A stretch of DNA of 64,000 bases from an uncultured Paludibacter sp. (GTDB taxonomy: Bacteria > Bacteroidota > Bacteroidia > Bacteroidales > Paludibacteraceae), in assembly GCA_937927845.1 (NCBI GenBank), contig CALFXE010000127.1:27324-91323 (forward strand), written 5' to 3'. A model generated the notes under the pieces. It saw only the letters and a list, made by a program, of their open reading frames with translations, had not been told where the DNA came from and did not search any database. The position numbers and the translations under genes were made by a program. This document shows, piece after piece, positions 16,728 to 24,227 of the stretch (position 1 is its first letter; every line of letters starts with the position of its first letter).

Positions 16728-16802
16728 TCGGGGTGGCGGGATTCGAACTCGCGACCCCCTGCTCCCAAAGCAGGTGCGCTAACCGGACTGCGCTACACCC
16801 CG
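16728..16802 (-). tRNA. tRNA-Pro (anticodon TGG)
   Basis: Read on the minus strand the 75-nt sequence folds as a cloverleaf. Acceptor arms CGGGGTG and CACCCCG are followed by discriminator A. The D-arm is AGCGCAGTCCGGTTAGCGCA-like, the anticodon stem CCTGC/GCAGG encloses the loop TTTGGGA (anticodon TGG), and the T-arm is GCGAG-TTCGAAT-CTCGC. No CCA is encoded; it must be added by the CCA enzyme. The bidirectional terminator follows its 3' end. Confidence 0.95.
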
Positions 16803-16871
16803 ATTGCTTTTTTCAAAAGCGAGTGCAAAGATAGAATGTTTTTGTTTATAAACCAAATAAAATTTACTTTT

Positions 16872-17375
16872 TTATTTGATTCCTAATTTCTTTTTTACTA
16901 ATGGCGTAATATCCACAGCTTTAGGTGATTTGTAGACTACAGCTTGTGTGCTTAAATCAAATACATAAGTGTAGTTGTTTTCGTTACCTATCTCTGTAAC
17001 TGCCTTTACTATCTTTTCTCTTACTGCGGTCAGTAATTCTATTTGCTTGTGCTGTAAATCTTCTCCTGCAGTCTGCTGGAATGTGCCGATTCTCTTTTCT
17101 ATATCAACGATCTCACCTTGTCTCCTTGTTTTAATTGACTCAGCCATAGTGTTAATATTATCTTGATATTCCTTTACCTTTGCATAATATTCTTCATGCA
17201 TTTTATTTAACTCTTTGTTATATTGCTCATTCAAATCAGCAATGGTTTTTTCAATATCAGATAGCTCGGGCATTACTTGTAGTATTTCTTGAACATCTAC
17301 ATAAGCTAATTTGTCTTGTGCAAATAAATTAAATGGTAATGCCATAAGCACCATAAAAGCAATTTTCTTAATCAT
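16872..17375 (-). CDS. OmpH/Skp family periplasmic chaperone (copy 2 of 2)
   Basis: I take ATG 17375 because it begins a signal peptide (MIKKIAFMVLMALPFNLFAQ); the open frame extends 14 codons upstream without a leader-like sequence. The mature protein starts with DKLAYVDVQEILQVMPE, the Skp-type N-terminal strand, then a long charged coiled coil (about residues 30-120), ending with ITPLVKKKLGIK. Skp-like trimers hold unfolded outer-membrane proteins in the periplasm. It is the last gene of the porG-uppS-bamA-ompH-ompH series, about 50 bp after its paralogue. A clean identification. Confidence 0.9.
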   Translation of the reverse strand: MIKKIAFMVLMALPFNLFAQDKLAYVDVQEILQVMPELSDIEKTIADLNEQYNKELNKMHEEYYAKVKEYQDNINTMAESIKTRRQGEIVDIEKRIGTFQQTAGEDLQHKQIELLTAVREKIVKAVTEIGNENNYTYVFDLSTQAVVYKSPKAVDITPLVKKKLGIK

Positions 17376-17427
17376 GTCTATAAATTTTGTTGTTTTGTTA
17401 AATTTAAAATCTTGCAAAAATAATTCA

Positions 17428-17943
17428 TTATTTCGAATATCCCAATTTTAGAAGAATCTGATCGCTAATGTCAATTTTAGGAGAGCTGAATATTATGTTC
17501 ATTGATGAACTCTTATCTATTATCAGACCATAATCTTTTTCTCTACTTAATTCTTGAATGATATTATATATCTCATCTTGAATAGGTTTCATTAAGCTTT
17601 GACGCTTTTTGAACAGTTCACCCTCCGGACCAAAATAATTGCGTTTTAATTCCTGCGCCTCTTTTTCTTTGGCAATTATTTCTTCTTCTCGTTTAACTTT
17701 CATATCATCTGATAAAAAAACAAGTTCAGTTTGATAGTTTTTATACATTGTCTGTACTTCCTGCATCTTTGTTTCTACTTCAGTCTGCCATTTTTTTGAA
17801 ATGATATTTAATTGTTCGTTTGCAGTTTCATAAGAAGGAATATTTTTTAATATGTATTCCATGTCGACAATAGCAAATTTTTGGGCACTGACAAGTATGG
17901 TAGATGCTATTATCAGATTAAGTATTAAAATGTATTTTCGCAT
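17428..17943 (-). CDS. OmpH/Skp family periplasmic chaperone (copy 1 of 2)
   Basis: A 171-residue protein with a signal peptide (MRKYILILNLIIASTILVSA) followed by QKFAIVDMEYILKNIPSYE, the Skp family start. A long heptad-rich Lys/Glu coiled coil follows, with RNYFGPEGELFKKRQSLMKP in the middle. The end is DISDQILLKLGYSK. It is predicted to carry outer-membrane proteins to BamA, which is encoded directly upstream (59 bp gap). The paired ompH genes after bamA are the usual Bacteroidales arrangement. Confidence 0.9.
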   Translation of the reverse strand: MRKYILILNLIIASTILVSAQKFAIVDMEYILKNIPSYETANEQLNIISKKWQTEVETKMQEVQTMYKNYQTELVFLSDDMKVKREEEIIAKEKEAQELKRNYFGPEGELFKKRQSLMKPIQDEIYNIIQELSREKDYGLIIDKSSSMNIIFSSPKIDISDQILLKLGYSK

Positions 17944-18002
17944 AATTTAATGATTTATATTTTTTAACTCGAAGGGCTGATTATTCAAATACCTTGCCAT
18001 CT

Positions 18003-20663
18003 TTATAATTCTTGACCTAATACGAAGTGGAATTGACTGCCACTAACATTTCCGGTAGTAGTTTTATCAAAGCCATAACCCCAGTCAATTCCCATCATTC
18101 CAAACATTGGCAGGAATATCCTTACACCTACACCGGCTGCTCTTTTTAAATTAAAGGGATTGAAATCTGTTAGCTTATTAAAACTGTTACCTGCTTCCAT
18201 AAATCCTAATACATATATGGTTGCCGATTGTTCAAGGGATAGTGGATATCTTAACTCCATAGTGAACTTATCGTATAAATATCCAATTCGGGTTCTGCGC
18301 GCTACGTCAATTGGAACTAAGGAACCGCTCTCATAACCACGCATAGCAATATATTCTGTACCATAACTTGTGTATGCCGACATACCATCACCACCCATAT
18401 AATAAGTTTCGTATGGCGAACGTGCATTTTTATTATAATGTCCAAGATATCCGAACATTACTCTTGTCATCAATATAAGTTTTTCATCTGATGTGAGAGG
18501 TGTAAATGTTTTACCGTTTAATGTCCACTTGTGATATTCAATGAATTTATATCTTTCCTGATCAGTCATTGTTGGGTCTGAATAGTCTTTTCCGTTGAAT
18601 GATGAATAGGGTGGTGTGATTTTTAATCCTAAACTAAACGATGAACCTCTCCTTGTATATATAGGATTGAAAATGGAATTTCTACTTAGCATCAAGTTTA
18701 AGCTTAAGTTGTTAAATACTCCATCCGATAAAGGTGGTAGATAAGCCCAATTACTCAACATAAAACGCTGTAAGGATAGTTCGCCATAAAATGAAAAGTA
18801 GTCATCCGGCCAATTTAATCTTTTTCCATAACCCAATGACACACCGAGTGTTCGCATGTATATATCGGGGTCCATCTCATTTTGATAAAGAGTTGAGTAT
18901 GCATCGCTATAATCATTATATCCACCATAACCACCATATCCTCCATAACCATATCCTCCGTATCCATATCCGCTGCCATACATGTAAGCAGAAGAATAAT
19001 AATTTTGCATACTTTCGTAAAAACGCTTGCTAACTCCTGTTTGTGATGCATAATAAATTGATGCGGAAAGTGAATTTGGTCGTTTTCCACCTAACCATGG
19101 TTCAATAAATGATGCACTTACGGATGAATAAGACTGTCCGTTTGTTCGTGCATTGATAGAGAATGTCTGTCCTTCACCTTGTGGAACTATACGATAAGTC
19201 TCCGGTTTAAACAAGTTTTGAATAGCAAAGTTAGTGAATTTTAGACCTAATGTACCTACAATTCCTGTTGCTCCCCAACCTGCAGAAAATTCTATCTGGT
19301 CGCTACCTTTGGTTTCAAGTTCGTAAGTGATATCTACCGTGCCGTTTTCAGGATCGGGCTGAATATCGGGCTTGATTTTTTCAGGATCGAAATGTCCCAT
19401 ACCGGCTAATTCTCTGTATGTACGCATTATATCCGACTGACTGTATAACTGTCCAGGTTTAGTGTATAATTCACGCCTCACAACATGGTCGTAAACTCTC
19501 GTATTACCGGTTATATTAATTGCATTTATGGTTGCTTGCTTGCCTTCGTAAATACGCATTTCAAAATCAATAGAGTCATTTTCTATCTTAACTTCAACCG
19601 GTTCGATATGAGAGAATAAATAGCCTCTATCTTGATAAAGTTTGCTTACAGCCTCATTCTCATCAGTTTGAAGTCGTTTAATCAACTCTTTGTAGTTATA
19701 TACATCTCCTTTTTTAATATTAAGTATATTATCTAAATACTCATATGGATAAATAGTATTCCCTACCCATTTTATATCTCTGAAATAGTATTTCTTACCT
19801 TCGTCTACTGTAATATAAACACGAACACTTTTTTCATCTATGGCTACTACGCTGTCTGCTACTATATAAGCATCTCTATAACCTATCTCATTATATTTTT
19901 CAATTAATGCTGTTTTATCTTTGTCGTATTCTTCACGTACAAATTTTTTTGTTCTGAAAAAATTTCTCCAATTATTATCATTGGTTTTTTTCATTACAAA
20001 ATTAATTTTGTTGAATGACAAAGCTTCATTGCCGGTGATAATAATTTCTTTCACCCTATTCTTGACTTTCTTGTCAACTTCCACATCTACAATTACATGA
20101 TTAGCCTTTTCAGGGTCATCTTTTTGATAGACCTTTACGTCTACATTTAAGAAACCTTTATCTTCAAGGAATTTTTTGATTACAAGTATAGCTTTGTCTG
20201 AAATGTTAGGTGTTATCTGGTTACCTTCAACTATTCCTAATTTCGGACTTAGCTCATCTATCTCACTTTTTTTCAGACCATTATAATTAACTTTAGAAAC
20301 TTGAGGGCGTTGTTTAAGGCTTATTGTCAACCATATCTTTCCATCTTCAATTTTATCAGCATATATTTTAACATCTGAGAATAACCCTTGTTTCCAGAAT
20401 CTCTTTATTACATCTGTAATTGCATCTCCGGGTACTGTGATTACATCTCCTATAGATAAGCCCGAAAAACCTATTAGTACGAAATCTTCATAATTATCTG
20501 CACCGGTTACAGATATACCTGCAATTTCATACTTTTGAGGTGTAGTACCGTAGTCGATAGCAGGTACACTAATCGAATCATTATCGTCAGATTGAATTGC
20601 AAAAGTAGTTTTATTAAAAACCAAACAGAAGATAATAATTATCAGGAAGTATCTTTGTAACAT
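18003..20663 (-). CDS. bamA: Outer membrane protein assembly factor BamA
   Basis: An 886-residue Omp85 protein. A signal peptide (MLQRYFLIIIIFCLVFNKTTFA) precedes five POTRA domains (about residues 45-465), each with the VxxVxxxGN-type strand (for instance INAINITGNTRVYDHVVRRE). Then a 16-strand barrel with the loop-6 motif MRGYE, ending in FHFVLGQEL. It folds and inserts outer-membrane proteins. One surface loop carries a striking Gly/Tyr-rich stretch near residue 565 (YGYGGYGYGGYGGYGGY) encoded at about 18925-18975. It is flanked by uppS and the two ompH genes. Confidence 0.95.
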   Translation of the reverse strand: MLQRYFLIIIIFCLVFNKTTFAIQSDDNDSISVPAIDYGTTPQKYEIAGISVTGADNYEDFVLIGFSGLSIGDVITVPGDAITDVIKRFWKQGLFSDVKIYADKIEDGKIWLTISLKQRPQVSKVNYNGLKKSEIDELSPKLGIVEGNQITPNISDKAILVIKKFLEDKGFLNVDVKVYQKDDPEKANHVIVDVEVDKKVKNRVKEIIITGNEALSFNKINFVMKKTNDNNWRNFFRTKKFVREEYDKDKTALIEKYNEIGYRDAYIVADSVVAIDEKSVRVYITVDEGKKYYFRDIKWVGNTIYPYEYLDNILNIKKGDVYNYKELIKRLQTDENEAVSKLYQDRGYLFSHIEPVEVKIENDSIDFEMRIYEGKQATINAINITGNTRVYDHVVRRELYTKPGQLYSQSDIMRTYRELAGMGHFDPEKIKPDIQPDPENGTVDITYELETKGSDQIEFSAGWGATGIVGTLGLKFTNFAIQNLFKPETYRIVPQGEGQTFSINARTNGQSYSSVSASFIEPWLGGKRPNSLSASIYYASQTGVSKRFYESMQNYYSSAYMYGSGYGYGGYGYGGYGGYGGYNDYSDAYSTLYQNEMDPDIYMRTLGVSLGYGKRLNWPDDYFSFYGELSLQRFMLSNWAYLPPLSDGVFNNLSLNLMLSRNSIFNPIYTRRGSSFSLGLKITPPYSSFNGKDYSDPTMTDQERYKFIEYHKWTLNGKTFTPLTSDEKLILMTRVMFGYLGHYNKNARSPYETYYMGGDGMSAYTSYGTEYIAMRGYESGSLVPIDVARRTRIGYLYDKFTMELRYPLSLEQSATIYVLGFMEAGNSFNKLTDFNPFNLKRAAGVGVRIFLPMFGMMGIDWGYGFDKTTTGNVSGSQFHFVLGQEL

Positions 20664-20694
20664 ATGGTTGTTTTATTCTTTTATCTTATGAAAA

Positions 20695-21420
20695 TTATTT
20701 ACCAAAACGACGATCTCTCATCTGATAACTTATTATTGCTTTATAGAACTCATCTTTTCTGAATGCAGGCCAGTGCTTATCAGTAAAATATAATTCCGAA
20801 TAAGCTATCTGCCAAAGCAGAAAATTGCTAATTCTTAGTTCGCCGCTTGTTCTTATCAGTAAATCAGGATCAGGAATATCTTTAGTCAGCATATATGAAG
20901 AAATCAATTCATCAGATATGTCAGATGATGTGATTTTCTTGGTTTCGATATCTTTGACGATATTTCTAATTGCATTTTTAATTTCCCATCTTGACGAATA
21001 ACTTAAAGCTAATATCAGGCTTAATCCTGTGTTTTCTGAAGTATATTTGCAACATTCTTCAAGTTTGATTCTAACTTTTTCAGGCAAACGATTCGTATCA
21101 CCTATTGTTAACAGTCTGATATTGTTTTTATGTAATCGTTCTGTTTCCTTTTCTATCGAATTAACAAGCAATTCCATAAGCGCATTTACCTCTTCAATTG
21201 GTCGACCCCAGTTTTCTGTAGAAAAAACATATAAAGTCAGATATTTAATACCAATTTCAGTTGCCGCTTCGGTAATAACGCTAACCGATTCGACACCATT
21301 TTTATGTCCGAACACCCTTGGATAGCCCTTTTCTTTAGCCCATCTGCCGTTGCCATCCATTATAATGGCAATATGTTCGGGTAATTTTGATAAATCTATT
21401 TTGTCTTTATATGTTGACAT
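20695..21420 (-). CDS. uppS: Isoprenyl transferase (undecaprenyl diphosphate synthase)
   Basis: A 241-residue cis-prenyltransferase that builds the C55 carrier lipid for peptidoglycan and surface polysaccharide. All conserved regions are seen: IAIIMDGNGRWAKEKG with the catalytic Asp (about residue 22), the HKNGVESV helix, YLTLYVFSTENWGRP, and the C-terminal LIRTSGELRISNFLLWQIAY with the SELYFTDKHWPAF motif. It is cytosolic and membrane-associated. It sits 31 bp upstream of bamA and 9 bp downstream of porG, a gene order also known from Porphyromonas. Confidence 0.95.
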   Translation of the reverse strand: MSTYKDKIDLSKLPEHIAIIMDGNGRWAKEKGYPRVFGHKNGVESVSVITEAATEIGIKYLTLYVFSTENWGRPIEEVNALMELLVNSIEKETERLHKNNIRLLTIGDTNRLPEKVRIKLEECCKYTSENTGLSLILALSYSSRWEIKNAIRNIVKDIETKKITSSDISDELISSYMLTKDIPDPDLLIRTSGELRISNFLLWQIAYSELYFTDKHWPAFRKDEFYKAIISYQMRDRRFGK

Positions 21421-21429
21421 GAATAATAT

Positions 21430-22110
21430 TTACTTATAACTTTGGCACTTACATTTCCTTCTGAATAAGCCGTAACTCAGTCCTATGGTTGTAGTCCCTA
21501 AATGATCGTTATTATTTATATTCGTACCGTTCAATGATAACGGATTATTCAAAATATCTACTCCTTCAATATTGTCACTTAACATCAATCTATGTGTATA
21601 TTGAATATTTAAGTGCAATCGTTCCGACAGTTTAAACTTATAACCAATCCCTACAGGAAGTGAGAAACTAAAATTATCTATATTACTATTATTAAAATAC
21701 ATTAGTCCGACTCCCATGAATATGTAAGCAGATTGGTTACTGCTGTTTAGGATATAATCAAGCTGGCCGTAATCTAAAAAACTAAAAGCAAAAGTGAAAT
21801 CTAATGCATTAATTGATTGATTAATTGATACATTTGTACTGCCTAAAGAAGAGTTTGGTTGAGTATAATTACCTCTAATTATTGTGTTATTATAATCAGC
21901 CTGAAGAGTCATTCTTTGATTAAAAACATATCTGAACATAACTCCAATATCCGGCTTTATGTCGAATGCTTTTGCTTTTACATCTCCTATAAAATAAGAT
22001 CCACCTCCGTGAAACCCTAATTCAGCAGTGTATATTTCTTGTGAAAATATATTGCTCGATATAAAAATCATTACCGTTATATGTAAATACCTAACTAATT
22101 TAAGCATCAT
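21430..22110 (-). CDS. porG: Type IX secretion outer-membrane protein PorG (DUF6089)
   Basis: A 226-residue outer-membrane beta-barrel protein. After the signal (LHITVMIFISSNIFS) the mature part begins EIYTAELGFHGGGSYFIGDV, the PorG/DUF6089 start, then eight alternating strands (PDIGVMFRYVFNQRMTLQAD, FIFMGVGLMYF-like, RLHLNIQYTHRLMLSD), ending LGTTTIGLSYGLFRRKCKC. In Porphyromonas PorG interacts with the PorK/PorN ring of the type IX secretion machine and its gene lies beside uppS and bamA, as here. It is the first gene of this operon, with a -7 box 84 bp upstream. Confidence 0.85.
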   Translation of the reverse strand: MMLKLVRYLHITVMIFISSNIFSQEIYTAELGFHGGGSYFIGDVKAKAFDIKPDIGVMFRYVFNQRMTLQADYNNTIIRGNYTQPNSSLGSTNVSINQSINALDFTFAFSFLDYGQLDYILNSSNQSAYIFMGVGLMYFNNSNIDNFSFSLPVGIGYKFKLSERLHLNIQYTHRLMLSDNIEGVDILNNPLSLNGTNINNNDHLGTTTIGLSYGLFRRKCKCQSYK

Positions 22111-22193
22111 CTTTAATTGTCGTTCAACTAATTGTTATCAGATATTTAACGGTTTTTTTTATATTTAATTGTTTATTCCTAAAAATGCAGCAA

Positions 22194-22201
22194 CAAAAGT
22201 A
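22194..22201 (-). promoter_or_regulatory. -7 promoter box of the porG-uppS-bamA-ompH operon
   Basis: On the minus strand this reads TACTTTTG, matching TAnnTTTG. It is the best such box in the 224-bp gap between porG and ybeY. Confidence 0.5.
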
Positions 22202-22334
22202 ATGATTATCTTTTAATGTAGAAAAAAACGTTTGTTTGATATGTTTAATTTAACAATTTTTGCGTAAGAAAGGGGTTGTAATTAATGTATGTTTAGCGTC
22301 TCTACTGCTGATTATTTTATAAAAACTGAATATT

Positions 22335-22754
22335 TTACTCCCCGTAAAACATCGATAATGCTTCGTTTTCTTTTTGTGTCATATTTGCTTGTTCTTCATC
22401 TGTTTTGTCGCCCTGCCCACATAGGTGAAGTATTCCATGAATAATCACTCTGTGTAGCTCCTTGTCGAATTCTACTTTGTATTTTTCTGAATTTGAATGT
22501 ACAGTATCTATACTTATAAATATATCTCCGGAAATAATATCACTATAAGAGTAGTCGAAGGTTATAATGTCTGTATAATAATCATGCTGAAGATATGTAC
22601 GGTTTATTTCTAAAATCTTTTCATCATTACAAAATATAAAAGCAATATCACCCGTTTCTTTTCCATATTTCTTAGCAATACTTTTTATCCATGAACTTAC
22701 TTCACGTTTTTTTAAAGCAGGTGCTTTGATATTTTCGTTTAAATATTGTATCAT
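22335..22754 (-). CDS. ybeY: Endoribonuclease YbeY (rRNA maturation factor)
   Basis: A 139-residue zinc-dependent RNase of the UPF0054 family, involved in 16S rRNA 3' processing and ribosome quality control. The motif HGILHLCG supplies His106 and His110. The usual third ligand at +6 (HGxxHLxGxDH) is Asp116 here (HGILHLCGQGDK); I recall such divergence in other Bacteroidetes YbeY proteins. The segment HDYYTDIITFDYS and GDIFISIDTV are family-typical. It lies 47 bp downstream of the spmAB gene on the same strand. Confidence 0.9.
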   Translation of the reverse strand: MIQYLNENIKAPALKKREVSSWIKSIAKKYGKETGDIAFIFCNDEKILEINRTYLQHDYYTDIITFDYSYSDIISGDIFISIDTVHSNSEKYKVEFDKELHRVIIHGILHLCGQGDKTDEEQANMTQKENEALSMFYGE

Positions 22755-22801
22755 AATATATGTCGTTCTGAATATATTTTTCTGAATACTTTATTCTGAA
22801 A

Positions 22802-24034
22802 TTAAAAGAAAAATAAATATCCCATAATTATCGCAGCGGTTATGCCGGCTAAATCGGCTAATAATCCACAACCTAATGCATATCTCGTTTTTTTGATACC
22901 TACCGAACCAAAATAAACAGCTAAAATATAGAAAGTTGTTTCGGTAGAGCCTTGTACAATACAAGCCAAACGTCCTACAAAAGAATCAACGCCATAGGTT
23001 GTCATTGTGTCTATCATCATACCTCTTGCACCGCTACCGCTAAGGGGTTTCATCAAAGCAGTAGGCAATGCCCCGATAAAGTCGGTATTTATACCTAATA
23101 ACGCTACTCCTTTGCTTATTCCATCAATAATAAAATCCATTGCTCCCGATGCTCTAAATACTCCGATAGCGAGTAAAATTGCAATCAAGTAGGGTATTAT
23201 ACCAATTGCGACTTTAAATCCTTCTTTGGCTCCTTCAATAAACGATTCGTATACATTTACTTTTTTTACTGCTGCCATTACTACAAAGGAGATAATTACT
23301 GAAAAAAGCACGAATGCTGCCACAAAATTTGAATATAATGCTAATTGATCTTTGGAAACTTGACTTAAAAAGAATATCAAACCACCAATAGCAGCTATTA
23401 ATCCTGTTAATGTCAGCAAAATAGTTTTATTGAAAAGATTTATCTTTTGCATAATAGCAACACTTAAAAACCCGACCAAAGTTGAAAAGAAAGTTGCTAA
23501 CAAAATCGGAAGAAATATATCTGATGGATTAGCTGCTCCCAATTGTGCTCTGTATACCATAATACTAATCGGAATAATCGTCAATCCGGATGTGTTTAAT
23601 ACTAAGAACATAATCATGGGATTAGATGCCCTTTCTTTATCGGGATTGATTTCCTGTAACTCTTTCATAGCCTTCAAACCCATTGGTGTTGCAGCGTTAT
23701 CTAATCCTAACATATTAGCAGAAATATTCATGAATATGCTTCCCATCGCCGGATGATCTTTAGGTATTTCAGGAAATATTTTAGTGAAAAAAGGTGCCAC
23801 CAATCTTGAAAAAGCTTTTATTACTCCACCATTTTCTCCAATTTTCATAATTCCTAACCAAAGCGATAGAACTCCGGTCAGACCAAGTGAAATTTCAAAT
23901 CCTGTCTTTGCAGAATCAAAAGTAGAATTTACAATATCGCTGAATATCTGTAAATTACCATAGAATATTGCTTGGATACACGCAACTATAAAGGCAATTA
24001 TCACAAAACCTATCCAAATATAATTTAAAATCAT
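22802..24034 (-). CDS. SpmA-SpmB fusion (nucleoside recognition/Gate domain membrane protein)
   Basis: A 410-residue polytopic protein that joins two Gate (nucleoside recognition) domains. Residues 30-200 correspond to spore maturation protein SpmA (the LSLWLGIMKIGENGG motif, then SANMLGLDNAATPMGLKAMK). Residues 265-410 correspond to SpmB (FRASGAMDFIIDGI, PTALMKPLSGSGARGMMID, VQGSTETTFYILAVYFGSVG). In non-sporulating Bacteroidetes the fused form is common; its transport role is unknown. A TTACTTTG-like box lies about 35 bp upstream on the minus strand. Probably co-transcribed with ybeY. Confidence 0.85.
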   Translation of the reverse strand: MILNYIWIGFVIIAFIVACIQAIFYGNLQIFSDIVNSTFDSAKTGFEISLGLTGVLSLWLGIMKIGENGGVIKAFSRLVAPFFTKIFPEIPKDHPAMGSIFMNISANMLGLDNAATPMGLKAMKELQEINPDKERASNPMIMFLVLNTSGLTIIPISIMVYRAQLGAANPSDIFLPILLATFFSTLVGFLSVAIMQKINLFNKTILLTLTGLIAAIGGLIFFLSQVSKDQLALYSNFVAAFVLFSVIISFVVMAAVKKVNVYESFIEGAKEGFKVAIGIIPYLIAILLAIGVFRASGAMDFIIDGISKGVALLGINTDFIGALPTALMKPLSGSGARGMMIDTMTTYGVDSFVGRLACIVQGSTETTFYILAVYFGSVGIKKTRYALGCGLLADLAGITAAIIMGYLFFF

Positions 24035-24136
24035 CTGTTCATTTTAAGATGTTTGTAAGTCGTGGTGCAAAGTAAATAAAAATAATATAATTTTTCTAAG
24101 AAAATACAAATTCATTTTTAACATTAAACCTTTTGT

Positions 24137-24144
24137 TACTTTTG
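24137..24144 (+). promoter_or_regulatory. -7 promoter box of the large outer-membrane barrel gene
   Basis: TACTTTTG matches TAnnTTTG and is followed by GCAGTC, a common start-site context. It lies 83 bp before the preferred start codon at 24228. Confidence 0.55.
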
Positions 24145-24227
24145 CAGTCTCTAAAAGCTGACAATAATCAACAGTTAAAAATTAGAATTAAAAGATAATG
24201 TCTGATTATCTTTATAAGCTCATAAAT

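Noticed and set aside
22111..22334. Possible small RNA or riboswitch between porG and ybeY
   Set aside because: Only a promoter box and AT-rich sequence are visible; no stable conserved structure could be recognised.
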